Assembly (NCBI GenBank): GCA_910584635.1
Contig: CAJUBA010000012.1
Span: 1 to 56,598 of the forward strand
Source: an uncultured Christensenella sp.
GTDB lineage: Bacteria > Bacillota > Clostridia > Christensenellales > UBA3700
Length of the DNA stretch: 56,598 nucleotides
Direction of reading: 5' to 3'
A program made the position numbers and the translations under genes. This document shows positions 8,591-17,116 of this stretch, one piece after another (position 1 is the stretch's first letter; each line of letters opens with the position of its first letter). Under the pieces are notes generated by a model. The model was given only the letters and a program-made list of their open reading frames with translations, was not told the origin of the DNA and made no database searches.

Positions 8591-8620
8591 GACGGGGTAA
8601 ACCCCCGTCTTTGCTTTTTA
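8591..8620. terminator. Hairpin between convergent genes
   Basis: GACGGGG (8591-8597) pairs with CCCCGTC (8603-8609), followed by tttgctttttа-like T-rich sequence on the + strand. It probably ends the acyl-CoA synthetase transcript and overlaps the end of the opposite gene. Confidence 0.65.
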
Positions 8621-9421
8621 CAGTTTTACGGCGATAGGTTGGTGGGATATATATTTGAATATGTATTGAAAACCGATTGATTTGAGAAATTCGGTTGCGA
8701 TAGAGTATTTGTCTCCGATTCTGTCGACGGTATGCGCGTCTGAACCGAATGTCAAAAGCGAGCCGCCGAGTTGTCTGTATCTTTGAAGAATTTCTTTTGA
8801 CGGCAGAAAATCTTCGCCCGTGCCTTTGCTGTTGGTGTTGACTTCCAAAGATTTGCCTTTGGCAATAATTGTTTTCAGTATATCGTCGATAAGATCTTGA
8901 TGTTCTTGGATACGCAATTTGGTGTCGGGATAAGTCGCTTTCCTTGCGACGTAGCCTATATGCGCCACGCTGTCGTAATGATACGGGCAGTCAAGACTTT
9001 CGCGAACCGCTTTGAGATACGCTTCGTATGCTTGAAATTTTGTGCGCTTGTCAAAATAAGATTTGAAATAACAGTCTTCGTATTCTACCATGTGAACGGA
9101 GTTGATAGTCATATCGAAATCGTATTTGGAGAGTTTGTCGAGATAAATGCCGTCGGCTTCTTTCATATATCCGCATTCTATGCCTACGCCTACTTGAATA
9201 CGGTCCGCGTATTCTTGTTTGAGAGCGATAAGTTCCGAAAAATGATTTTCAAGATCTATCTGACGAATGTATGAGAATTCGGGAAGCAACGTAAGTTCTC
9301 CGTCGAAATGGTCGGTTATCGCCAAATATTCCATATTGAGCGAAATTGCCTTTTCAATCATATCCCGCGGGCTTTGTTGGCTGTCGTGCGAATGTAAACA
9401 GTGCGTGTGCGTATCTATCAT
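8618..9421 (-). CDS. hisK: Histidinol-phosphatase, PHP family
   Basis: Predicted to dephosphorylate histidinol phosphate, the penultimate step of histidine synthesis. The metal-binding PHP motifs are all present: HTHCLHSHD at the N-terminus, ITDHFD near 38, GIECGYM, the HMVEY histidine, DSVAHIGYV, and FGSDAHTVD near the C-terminus. The length (267) fits the HisJ/HisK type. GGAGG (complement of cctcc, 9432-9436) precedes the start. No other his genes are in the window, so a different phosphoesterase role in the same family cannot be excluded. Confidence 0.85.
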   Translation of the reverse strand: MIDTHTHCLHSHDSQQSPRDMIEKAISLNMEYLAITDHFDGELTLLPEFSYIRQIDLENHFSELIALKQEYADRIQVGVGIECGYMKEADGIYLDKLSKYDFDMTINSVHMVEYEDCYFKSYFDKRTKFQAYEAYLKAVRESLDCPYHYDSVAHIGYVARKATYPDTKLRIQEHQDLIDDILKTIIAKGKSLEVNTNSKGTGEDFLPSKEILQRYRQLGGSLLTFGSDAHTVDRIGDKYSIATEFLKSIGFQYIFKYISHQPIAVKL

Positions 9422-9485
9422 ATTTAGCGCGCCTCCGTATGCGCGACATTATTTTAACACATCTTTTTCAATAATTCAACCAACG

Positions 9486-9514
9486 TTGACATATATGGCG
9501 AAATATGGTAAAAT
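9486..9514 (+). promoter_or_regulatory. Promoter of ung
   Basis: TTGACA (9486-9491), 17-bp spacer, TAAAAT (9509-9514), close to consensus; GGAGG at 9528-9532 leads to the ATG at 9540. Confidence 0.85.
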
Positions 9515-9539
9515 AAATAAAACTTTCGGAGGAAAAAGT

Positions 9540-10238
9540 ATGTCGTCGCATTTGGGCAACAGTTGGGATAGTATTTTGGAAAGCGAATTTTCGCAAGACT
9601 ATTTTGAAGATATTCGCAAATTTTTAAGAGAAGAATACAGCAGATACAGAATTTATCCGCCTATGAAAGATATTCTTTCGGCGTTCGAGCATACTCCTTA
9701 TGAAAACGTAAAAGTAGTAATTTTAGGTCAAGACCCTTATCACGGATTCGGACAGGCTCACGGGATGTGCTTTTCAGTACGCGACGGAGTAAAGTGTCCG
9801 CCCTCGTTGGTCAATATTTATAAAGCGCTTGAATACGATTTGGGAATACCTGTCAGCGACAGCGGAAATTTGACTTGTTGGGCGGACGAGGGAGTATTGC
9901 TTCTCAACACGGTTTTGACTGTAAGAGAGAGTAAACCTCAAAGTCATGCGGGAATAGGTTGGGAAAGATTTACCGACAGCGTTATAAAAATGATAAGCGA
10001 CAGTCCTTATCCTACTGTATTTATGCTTTGGGGCAATCCCGCCAAAGCAAAAGAAAAACTTATAGATACGTCAAAACATCTTGTACTCAAAAGCGTGCAT
10101 CCGTCCCCGCTGTCTTTCTACAACGGTTTTTTGGAATGTAAGCATTTTTCCAAAGCCAACGCTTTTTTGGAAAAGCACGGAAGGGGAGCGATTGATTGGA
10201 GAGTGCGTTCGGCGGAAAGGCAGGCTACACAGAATTAA
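9540..10238 (+). CDS. ung: Uracil-DNA glycosylase, family 1
   Basis: Removes uracil from DNA as the first step of base excision repair. The signature GQDPYHGFGQAHG holds the water-activating Asp65, LLLNTVLTVRESKPQSH the uracil-binding segment, and HPSPLSFYNG the catalytic His187. The 232 residues match the family. The frame is open well upstream, but the ATG at 9540 has a GGAGG box 7 bp before it and lies just after a strong promoter; upstream extensions read through that promoter. It is monocistronic. Confidence 0.97.
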   Translation: MSSHLGNSWDSILESEFSQDYFEDIRKFLREEYSRYRIYPPMKDILSAFEHTPYENVKVVILGQDPYHGFGQAHGMCFSVRDGVKCPPSLVNIYKALEYDLGIPVSDSGNLTCWADEGVLLLNTVLTVRESKPQSHAGIGWERFTDSVIKMISDSPYPTVFMLWGNPAKAKEKLIDTSKHLVLKSVHPSPLSFYNGFLECKHFSKANAFLEKHGRGAIDWRVRSAERQATQN

Positions 10239-10675
10239 AAAGCGTCTTTTCCGCCGACTAACCGTATGGCTCACGCTCGACGTACGGACGTACGACTCGG
10301 TTCGCCAAACGGTCATTCGACAAAAAATCCATCTTTTCACTTACTGTATATCTGCCTTCCCGCCGAACGTGGGGCGGGTTGTTATTCTACTGATACCGCC
10401 AACTGTTCTTTTATTTAATAGGATAATTATTATAATTAGATTCTTCGACTACGCTCAGAATGACGGGAGAGAGAACAGATGTTGCAACTCTATCCGTCAT
10501 TTGTAATTATACGACAATTAGTTTGAATTGATAGAATAAATAAAGTAATGATTTCCCTACCGTCATATTGAGCGAAGCGTAAGCGAAGTCGAAATATCTA
10601 ATCTAATAACAATCAGTATATTAAGTCCAACTAAAATCGGAGTGAAGCGTAGATTTTACGTTTTGTTTGGAATTT
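10239..10675. repeat. Intergenic repeat island between ung and invertase remnant
   Basis: No gene is seen in these 437 bp. They hold a small GC hairpin (CCCGCC 10359-10364 / GGCGGG 10373-10378) that may end ung. Repeat A is at 10437-10466 and again, inverted, at 10560-10602. A degraded repeat B lies at 10622-10670 (aagtccaactaaaatcgg to tttgtttgg). The arrangement A, inverted A, B is the same as at 2758-3070. Confidence 0.65.
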
Positions 10676-10998
10676 TTATCCTATCTTTTCGTTGAACAGC
10701 GCGAAATACTGTCCCATGTGGTAGAAGAAGGTGGACTGTTTCATATCCAAAAGTTCCAACGCTTCGTTTAGAGAGATACGCTTTCTGTTGTAATCTTCGG
10801 CGACTTTGATAAAGTCGGGGGAGAAAACTTTTTTAGGTCTGCCAAAACGCGAGTGTATTCTTTTCGCTCAAAGTCCTTTCCGCTTTTTTTGTCGCAAAAA
10901 ATTTTGTTTTCGGGAATACCGAATTTAGTAAGTTCCTGTATTTGTCTGCCGAGATTTTGGTCGGAAGACGATACTCTTGCATATCCGTAAGTATTCAT
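10676..10998 (-). pseudogene. Serine DNA invertase/resolvase, internally deleted remnant
   Basis: Reading from 10998, the start MNTYGYARVSSSDQNLGRQ is the N-terminus of a small serine recombinase with the catalytic Ser10 and Arg8, continuing to KEYTRVLADLK. It then leaves frame. In another frame from about 10845 down to the stop at 10676 the C-terminal helix-turn-helix is intact: GRPKKVFSPDF, then ISLNEALELLDMKQSTFFYH. Intact proteins have about 190 residues, and roughly 80 central ones (rest of the catalytic domain and the long E helix) are missing. The two frames overlap exactly at the sequence gcagacctaaaaaa, so a deletion at a short homology is likely. A GAGGT ribosome binding site remains at 11006-11010. 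The DNA-inverting subtype is inferred from the adjacent inverted repeat. Confidence 0.85.
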
Positions 10999-11091
10999 AT
11001 TTTTACCTCAAATACCATTATATATGTAAAGGATAGCAAAAAAATAGGAAAAAATATATACTTTTGACAAAAAAAATCGACAAATTCCAAA

Positions 11092-11220
11092 AAAAGTGTA
11101 CTTTTCCTGACCGAAAATTTATTTCATTTTTATGTCAATTCTAGACATATTTCTACAAATATATTATACAAAATCGCCTTGCCGAATTCAAGGGATTTTA
11201 GTCAGGAAAAGTACACTTTT
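11092..11220. promoter_or_regulatory. Putative invertible promoter segment with 20-bp inverted repeats
   Basis: The left arm, aaaagtgtacttttcctgac (11092-11111), is the exact reverse complement of the right arm (11201-11220), with 89 bp between. Each arm contains AAAAGT-GT-ACTTTT, a 6-bp dyad about a non-palindromic dinucleotide, which is the geometry of a serine-invertase crossover site. The enclosed DNA carries a strong promoter pointing left (see 11163-11191). Inversion would move that promoter to about 11121-11149, pointing at the surface protein gene whose ATG is at 11249. The right arm ends 28 bp before that ATG. A simple stem-loop is the alternative, but an 89-base loop and no T-tract argue against a terminator. 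Confidence 0.75.
11163..11191 (-). promoter_or_regulatory. Promoter inside the inverted-repeat segment, facing away from surface gene
   Basis: On the minus strand: TTGAAT (complement of 11186-11191), exactly 17 bp, TATAAT (complement of 11163-11168). In the orientation shown it transcribes leftward toward the invertase remnant. A weaker right-facing candidate, TAGACA (11142-11147) with TATACA (11165-11170), also exists, so some expression of the surface gene in this orientation cannot be excluded. Confidence 0.75.
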
Positions 11221-11248
11221 ACTGACTTGATAAAAATTAGGGGTTAGG

Positions 11249-14200
11249 ATGGATATAAAAAAGAACAAAACAAGAGGCTTTTTTGCCTTATCGGTGTTGA
11301 TAATTTTATGCTTGAGTGTGGCAAGTATAATGTCGTTTTATTCGCCGAAAGATAATGCTAATGCATTTATCGCGAATAATATTCCGTCGCAATCGACAAA
11401 TCTAGGAGAGATGTTGTTAGAAGGATATGAAGAAGACACTACCGGAAAAGGAAATGTGTTTGATAAAGAAATATTTTGGGAGTTGGTCAGCCAAGTAACG
11501 GGAGTTGAAAATCCTAATGCTAATACTCTTAATAATTTAGACTTAACAACGGAAACAACATCCAATGATTTCAGAACATTTAACGATGGAATGGACGTAG
11601 TAGTAATAATAGACGGAATACCGTGGACGGCCACGTATTTATCTGCAAATGAAAAAGGTGAACCGATATTGACATTGTGGCAAACTGACATAATAAGGTT
11701 TGATTACTATAATCCAATAACAAATACGATGCGAAATAATAACACAGTAGCGTCTTACAGTACGAGTAACAACTATACGGATGCTGTGTCGAAATATCCG
11801 TCCAGTTCGTATGGCACGAGTTATGTATCGACGGCTGTGCTTAATAATGGAGGCGCTTGGGCGAGAACAGGTTCTACAACAGAGCAGGTAGCCCAGAACG
11901 AAAAGAATACGTACGCTAAATTTACAATGGACAGTGTGAAAGGTAGTCTAACGCAGTTTATAGACGTGCCTAATGACGTGCCGTTTCAAAATGACGCGAA
12001 TAAAGAGAGCGCAAAAACACATTCGTTTCACTTTGCATTTGATGCAAATAACGACGTATTGGGCGCGCCTATCGCGAGCAATATGTACACCGCTGATCTC
12101 ACGTATTACACAAATGCGGCAGTAGATAAGACAGGTTATTTAGCGTGGGGAGATGATAAAATTTGGTTGCCTAGTTTAGCGGAGGTGGGACACAGCACGA
12201 ACGGAGGAGATACAAGCGGGTTGTGGAAGACCTCGATAAATCAAAGGGCAATGACAGCGAGTATAACAAGCTATCAATGGCTTCGGTCGGCTCTCCATAA
12301 TATGTACATAGGTTCATACGTACTATCCGCCGGTGGTGATTCTGCATTGGGATCTATTTATGTTAATTTAGAATGCGCTATTCGTCCTGCTTTTCATCTA
12401 AATTTGAAAAAAGCGGCAGAACGGGCAGGAGTGTTGGGACTTGTCGAGCCTACAGATATTTCTATAGGATATACTGGAGAGAATCTCACTATTGCAAATG
12501 CGCCTGACGAACAAAAAAGTTGGTACAATTCAGATAAAATAGATTTGGAATATCCGACAAGCGGAATGGTAGACGCAGGAACGTACCAAGTAACGGCAAA
12601 GATAAAGGAGTCCTTAGCCGCGGACGGATTGGAGTTTAACGGAGAGCCGGGCGATGGCGAAACTACAACTACAAGAATATTTAACTTTACAATCACAAAG
12701 AAGAAGATAGGTATAGAAGAAATAAGCGAGGTAGAAGGCGGATTGTCTGCGACGGTAAAAGCGGGCGCAGTGTACGGCGGAGATACGGCGGAGAACGGTC
12801 GAGCGCCTACCTTCGGTTTTACCTATACGAGTACGGATGGAAAGGGATATAATTCAGATACCTATCCAACGGCAATAGGTGCGTACAAAGCGACTGTAAA
12901 GATAACCAACGAATGTAACTATGAGTTGGATAAGGAGTATACGCATACTTTCACAATAGATAAAAAAGAAGTCGCAAAGCCGAGTATAGGCGTAACGGAG
13001 TTGGAATATAACGGCTTAGAAAGAGAGTTTATTATAAGCGGAGTAAGCAACGACGTAACTATAACGGCAGACGGGGGAATGACGTATTCAGATGGTAAAC
13101 TTAAGGCAAAGAACGTAAAAGAATATACGGTAACAATAGCCTTAGCGGACCACGGCGTATCGACGCAGTGGGTAGGCGGAGGAAGCGAGCCTATAACCGT
13201 AAAGATAAAGATAACCAAAGCGCAGTTGGATATAACGTTTGTATCCGACGGCGGATGGTCATGGAACAGCAATACGGAAAAGACTGTAAGCATAACGGAC
13301 AATAGATTGAACGACAACGACGTACTGACGTTTAGTTTCGCATACGACACAACGCAAATAGACGCTAGGAACGTAAGTTATGAAGGAAAGAGGACGGACG
13401 TAAAGATACCGCCGTTGGCAACAAAGGACGGAGCGTACGTATTGAAAGTAACGTTAGATAGTAGCGGAGAAGGGGGAAACTATACGTTAACGAGCAACAA
13501 TACGCAGGAGTTTAGAATAACGGATAAAGAGATAGCGGTAGAAGAGAGTAATATAACATGGCAGTACAGTAACTTTAAGGTAGAGAACGGAAACGCGCAG
13601 AAGATAGAGAACAGCGGAAGCGTGTTTGAGTTGATGTACAACGGAGAAGAGTATAGAATAAGCGTACTATTGGATAGTTACCTGCAAGAGAACGGAGTAA
13701 CTGTATCTGGATATGAAATAGAGAAAGGAAAGGAAGTAGGCTCGTATACTACAAAGGTCAATCTTACGTCAACGCAAGGAAAACTAACGCAGTCTAGTTT
13801 TGAATTGCAATGGCGAATAAACAAAGGCAAGTACGACCTATCCAACGTCAAGTGGAATTATACGGACGGAATGTATAAGTACGGAAACAGATACTATACG
13901 GTAGAGTTGCAGAACTTGCCTACCGGACTAAGCGTAGACCCGACTACAGGATATGAAGACAATAGTCAAAAGGCAGTGGGAAGTTATACGGCGAGAGTAT
14001 TGGAGTTTGTAAACGGGGATAACAACTATATAACTCCCGACCTTAACGACGACAGTACGTATATAGGAACGTTCCCAAAAACGTTGGAATGGAGAATAGA
14101 TAAAGGGACGTTGACGTTGGAATGGGGAGAAGAAGTAAAGACAGACGGAAACGGAGCGACGTTCAAGTACAAGAGTGTAAAAGGAGAAAATGCGGATAAG

Positions 14201-16399
14201 ATAGAAGGATACAAGTATTACAGATACGTATCCGGACAGAAAGGAGAAGAAGTAACGTTAGACAGCATAGAGGTAGGAGAAGGAATAGAAAGATATTTAG
14301 TAGAAGCGGTATTAAAGGAAAGCGCAAGTAAGAACTATGACGCAACGCCTATAAGCCAAATATTCGTAGTGGGATCCAACGGAGAAGAAGTGTATATAGA
14401 CTTGACAAGCGAGAAGTACACGTATGACGGGAAGGCGCATGGAAATGAATTGAAGATAGTAAACGACGTAGACTTTACAATAAGCCGAGTAACGGTGAAG
14501 TATTACAAAGAAAGCGTAAGCGAGGAGAACATATTGGAAGGAGCGCCGACGGACGCGGGAAGATATGTAATAACGTTGGAGTTGAGCGCGGAAGACGAGG
14601 GATATTATTATCTAAGAAAGAGCGTAATAGAGTATGAGATAGAAAAGAGGAAGATAGTAGCACAGTGGGATACGAGCGGAAAGAGTCCAGTACTAAGCGA
14701 AGTAAGTAAAGAAGACAAGGAAGCGATAGAATACGAGTATTACGACGGAGAAGGAAACTTAGTAGAGGAAAGTCAACTGGAAGCGGGCAAGACGTATACG
14801 GTGAAGGCGAAGATAAAGGACGAGTATAAGAGTAACTACGAGTTTGTAGGGGTAGACGGAAGTACATTGAATGAAGGGGTGGAAACAGACGGAGAAGAGT
14901 TTGAAATGAAAGACTATGACCCGAACGATCCTAACGACCCGAATCATCCGGATAATCCGAATAATCCGAATAATCCCGACGGAGATAATGATAACGACGG
15001 CAACGGAAGCGTAGATTTCGAGAAAGTAGGCGAGATACTAAAACAGTGGTGGCAGGTAGTCGCAAGCGGAATAAGTATCATATTGATAATAATATTCTTG
15101 GCTAAGACTATAGGCTATGAGAGAAGAAGAAAAGAAGCGAAAAAAGAAAACGACGAAAGATACAAGACGTTCTATGCGGTGAGCGGAACGGGATTGTTCG
15201 GACTTGCAATGACGGGTTGGACGGCGTTGGCTTGTATACTTATGGTAAGCGCAGTAGCAAGTTTTGCAATAATGGAAGTGGCAAAAAACAGATGCTCGAA
15301 AGCGGAAAAAGAACTTTCATACAGCAAAGAAGAGTACAACAGAATGATGTATATGCGTATGATGGGCGGAAACGCAGGCAATATGCAAAACGGCATGGGA
15401 GCGCAAGGCTTTGCTTATGCTCCGCAACAAGGACTTGGCGCGGAAGAGATAAGAGGAATAGTGTCCGAAACAATGACCGCTTTATTGCCGGGAATGCAAC
15501 AAATGTTACCGCAACAGGCGTCCGCTAATGATGAACTTGTACAAAAACTTATTGAGCAGAACGAAAAGTTGATGCAAAAACTTTCCGAGCAAAAGCCGGT
15601 TGAGAGAGTGATAGAAAAAGAAGTATCATCGTCGAATATCAATGACGAAAGGATATTGAAAGTAGTCGCTCAATCGGAAAATAACGACGAAACGATAAAG
15701 AGGATGTTGAAGACGCAAGAGGATTTGATGCGTAATCAAGACAGACTGATGGAAAAAATACTGGAACTTTCTACAAACAAACCCGTTGAAACGCAGGTGG
15801 TAGAGAAAGAAGTTCGAGTCGAAGTACCCGTCGAAAAAGTCGTTGAAAAGGAAGTAGTCAAAGAAGTAAAGGTAGAAGTGCCGGTAGAGGTAGAAAAAAT
15901 AGTAGAGAAAGAAGTACCTATCGAAGTGGAAAAAGTAGTAGAAAAAATAGTTGAGATACCTGCGGTAAAACCTGCTTCTACGGCAAAGAAACCTGCCACT
16001 CCTAGATTGACTCTTGACGAAGCGTACGCAAAACTATCCGCAAAACAAAAGAAGTTCTTCGATACGTTGAAAGAATACGCAATGAGTAAAGATAAATGTA
16101 AGGAGAAGAAATCTACGTACTATATCTTACTTGGACAGTCATCGGTAAATCCGTTGGTAAAACTGACGATAAAGAAAGACTGTACAGTAGCGTTATTCAA
16201 GATGGAAGACGAGTATATGAAGGACATCAGAAGGAACGCGGGAAGCGAAGGAACAAAAGTAAAGGTAAAAGAAACGGAGTTGATAGTAGGGGACAGTCAA
16301 GCGTTGGCGACGGCGAAGGAGATGATTGACCTGCGCGAAGACCAAATCGAGAGATACAACGATTATTTGAAGGAGCAACGTTCCATGAAGAAACGCTGA
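11249..16399 (+). CDS. Giant Ig-like surface protein, probably phase-variable
   Basis: 1716 residues. A signal peptide comes first (basic MDIKKNKTRG, hydrophobic core about 11-30). Residues about 115-394 resemble the DUF6273 type of lectin-like domain (IPWTATYL; WLPSLAEVG at about 307; WLRSALH; RPAFHLNL at about 380). Ig-like/MBG-type repeats run from about 400 to 1215. An Asp/Pro/Asn stalk (DPNDPNDPNHP) covers about 1220-1252. Membrane segments are at about 1269-1290 and 1308-1345, followed by a Met-rich stretch, a helical region, a Val/Glu/Lys repeat (about 1512-1575) and the 130-residue tail domain from about 1586. From the stalk on it is colinear with the protein at 2-2593. AGGGGTTAGG precedes the ATG. 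The long ectodomain suggests adhesion or glycan binding; the tail suggests an intracellular partner. Both are inferences. Confidence 0.9.
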   Translation: MDIKKNKTRGFFALSVLIILCLSVASIMSFYSPKDNANAFIANNIPSQSTNLGEMLLEGYEEDTTGKGNVFDKEIFWELVSQVTGVENPNANTLNNLDLTTETTSNDFRTFNDGMDVVVIIDGIPWTATYLSANEKGEPILTLWQTDIIRFDYYNPITNTMRNNNTVASYSTSNNYTDAVSKYPSSSYGTSYVSTAVLNNGGAWARTGSTTEQVAQNEKNTYAKFTMDSVKGSLTQFIDVPNDVPFQNDANKESAKTHSFHFAFDANNDVLGAPIASNMYTADLTYYTNAAVDKTGYLAWGDDKIWLPSLAEVGHSTNGGDTSGLWKTSINQRAMTASITSYQWLRSALHNMYIGSYVLSAGGDSALGSIYVNLECAIRPAFHLNLKKAAERAGVLGLVEPTDISIGYTGENLTIANAPDEQKSWYNSDKIDLEYPTSGMVDAGTYQVTAKIKESLAADGLEFNGEPGDGETTTTRIFNFTITKKKIGIEEISEVEGGLSATVKAGAVYGGDTAENGRAPTFGFTYTSTDGKGYNSDTYPTAIGAYKATVKITNECNYELDKEYTHTFTIDKKEVAKPSIGVTELEYNGLEREFIISGVSNDVTITADGGMTYSDGKLKAKNVKEYTVTIALADHGVSTQWVGGGSEPITVKIKITKAQLDITFVSDGGWSWNSNTEKTVSITDNRLNDNDVLTFSFAYDTTQIDARNVSYEGKRTDVKIPPLATKDGAYVLKVTLDSSGEGGNYTLTSNNTQEFRITDKEIAVEESNITWQYSNFKVENGNAQKIENSGSVFELMYNGEEYRISVLLDSYLQENGVTVSGYEIEKGKEVGSYTTKVNLTSTQGKLTQSSFELQWRINKGKYDLSNVKWNYTDGMYKYGNRYYTVELQNLPTGLSVDPTTGYEDNSQKAVGSYTARVLEFVNGDNNYITPDLNDDSTYIGTFPKTLEWRIDKGTLTLEWGEEVKTDGNGATFKYKSVKGENADKIEGYKYYRYVSGQKGEEVTLDSIEVGEGIERYLVEAVLKESASKNYDATPISQIFVVGSNGEEVYIDLTSEKYTYDGKAHGNELKIVNDVDFTISRVTVKYYKESVSEENILEGAPTDAGRYVITLELSAEDEGYYYLRKSVIEYEIEKRKIVAQWDTSGKSPVLSEVSKEDKEAIEYEYYDGEGNLVEESQLEAGKTYTVKAKIKDEYKSNYEFVGVDGSTLNEGVETDGEEFEMKDYDPNDPNDPNHPDNPNNPNNPDGDNDNDGNGSVDFEKVGEILKQWWQVVASGISIILIIIFLAKTIGYERRRKEAKKENDERYKTFYAVSGTGLFGLAMTGWTALACILMVSAVASFAIMEVAKNRCSKAEKELSYSKEEYNRMMYMRMMGGNAGNMQNGMGAQGFAYAPQQGLGAEEIRGIVSETMTALLPGMQQMLPQQASANDELVQKLIEQNEKLMQKLSEQKPVERVIEKEVSSSNINDERILKVVAQSENNDETIKRMLKTQEDLMRNQDRLMEKILELSTNKPVETQVVEKEVRVEVPVEKVVEKEVVKEVKVEVPVEVEKIVEKEVPIEVEKVVEKIVEIPAVKPASTAKKPATPRLTLDEAYAKLSAKQKKFFDTLKEYAMSKDKCKEKKSTYYILLGQSSVNPLVKLTIKKDCTVALFKMEDEYMKDIRRNAGSEGTKVKVKETELIVGDSQALATAKEMIDLREDQIERYNDYLKEQRSMKKR

Positions 16400-16432
16400 G
16401 TAAGCGTATAAATAAAAAGAAAAGAGAAAGTA

Positions 16433-16548
16433 AATAGCAAAGCGGAATTACAGATTACAGCCATATTTTTTAGCGGAAGCGAGAGGTAGAACAGAAATAG
16501 GGAAACCAAAAAGTATGAGCGTAATAAAAGTAATTCCGCTTTGCTATT
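16433..16548. repeat. Perfect 19-bp inverted repeat downstream of surface gene
   Basis: aatagcaaagcggaattac (16433-16451) is exactly complemented at 16530-16548, with a 78-bp spacer that carries no gene. It begins 34 bp after the surface-protein stop codon. It may be a 3' RNA structure, a small mobile-element remnant, or a second recombination site pair. Unlike the upstream pair, its arms show no internal dyad. Confidence 0.7.
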
Positions 16549-16604
16549 GTTAAACTAAGCAAGTAGAAATATATAAAAACGGATAAGCCTAACGGCATAA
16601 GACT

Positions 16605-16990
16605 AGATTCTTCGACTGCGCTCAAAATGACGGGAGAGAAGGAAGTACACTGGGCGGTTCGACTATACCCGCTAAAACGAAAATTTTGACACTCTCCACC
16701 GTCTAATTGAAGTGTTGAGTAAAGCGGATAATAAATAATAGACTAGATATTTCGACTTCGTTTCACTCCGCTCAATATGACGGGAGAGTTAACAAAGTAT
16801 CACTTGTTCATCCGTCATTCTGAGCGTAGTCGAAGAATCTAGTTTAATAATTATCCGTATAATTAAGTCCGACCAAAATTGAGCGTAGCGAGATTTTGCG
16901 TTTGGTCGGGGTAAAGTCCGACTAAAATCGAAGTGAAACGTAGATTTTACGCTTGGTCGGGAAAGTGTAAGCGTAGTCGAAATATCTAAG
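16605..16990. repeat. Repeat A and B island after surface gene
   Basis: Repeat A copies lie at 16605-16637, 16745-16787, 16811-16842 (inverted) and in part at 16972-16990. Repeat B hairpin copies are at 16864-16910 and 16916-16962, each ending tttggtcggg or cttggtcggg. Between the first two A copies is a degraded half of the nested repeat seen at 2598-2728. Together with 16433-16548 this accounts for the 717 bp between the two genes. Confidence 0.75.
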
Positions 16991-17058
16991 TCTAATGCCA
17001 ATAAGCAATCCGTATGAACAATTCATACTTCGCGTTCGCTCTAAGTAGGCGCAAACGA

Positions 17059-17087
17059 TTGACTTATTACAGTTTAGGGATTAAAAT
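17059..17087 (+). promoter_or_regulatory. Promoter of small cysteine protein gene
   Basis: TTGACT (17059-17064), 17-bp spacer, TAAAAT (17082-17087), 29 bp before the start codon. Confidence 0.75.
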
Positions 17088-17116
17088 ATAACTAACACAT
17101 TACGGAGGTGTGAGGT

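Noticed and set aside
9267..9539. N-terminal extension of ung
   Set aside because: The extension overlaps hisK on the other strand and runs through the ung promoter; the ATG at 9540 has an ideal ribosome site and gives the normal family length.
10081..10506. Open frame across the end of ung and the repeat island
   Set aside because: It overlaps ung out of frame and encodes repeat A; no start signal.
11142..11170. Right-facing promoter TAGACA-17-TATACA inside the switch
   Set aside because: Weaker than the left-facing TTGAAT-17-TATAAT in both boxes and overlapping it; kept only as a caveat on the OFF call.
11092..11220. Inverted repeat as an ordinary terminator or attenuator
   Set aside because: The 89-base gap and lack of a T-tract, plus the enclosed promoter and neighbouring invertase remnant, fit a recombination site better.
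16655..16690. tRNA T-arm-like word (cggttcgactatacccgc)
   Set aside because: No acceptor stem, D-arm or anticodon arm can be drawn around it; it is part of the degraded copy of the nested repeat at 2598-2728.
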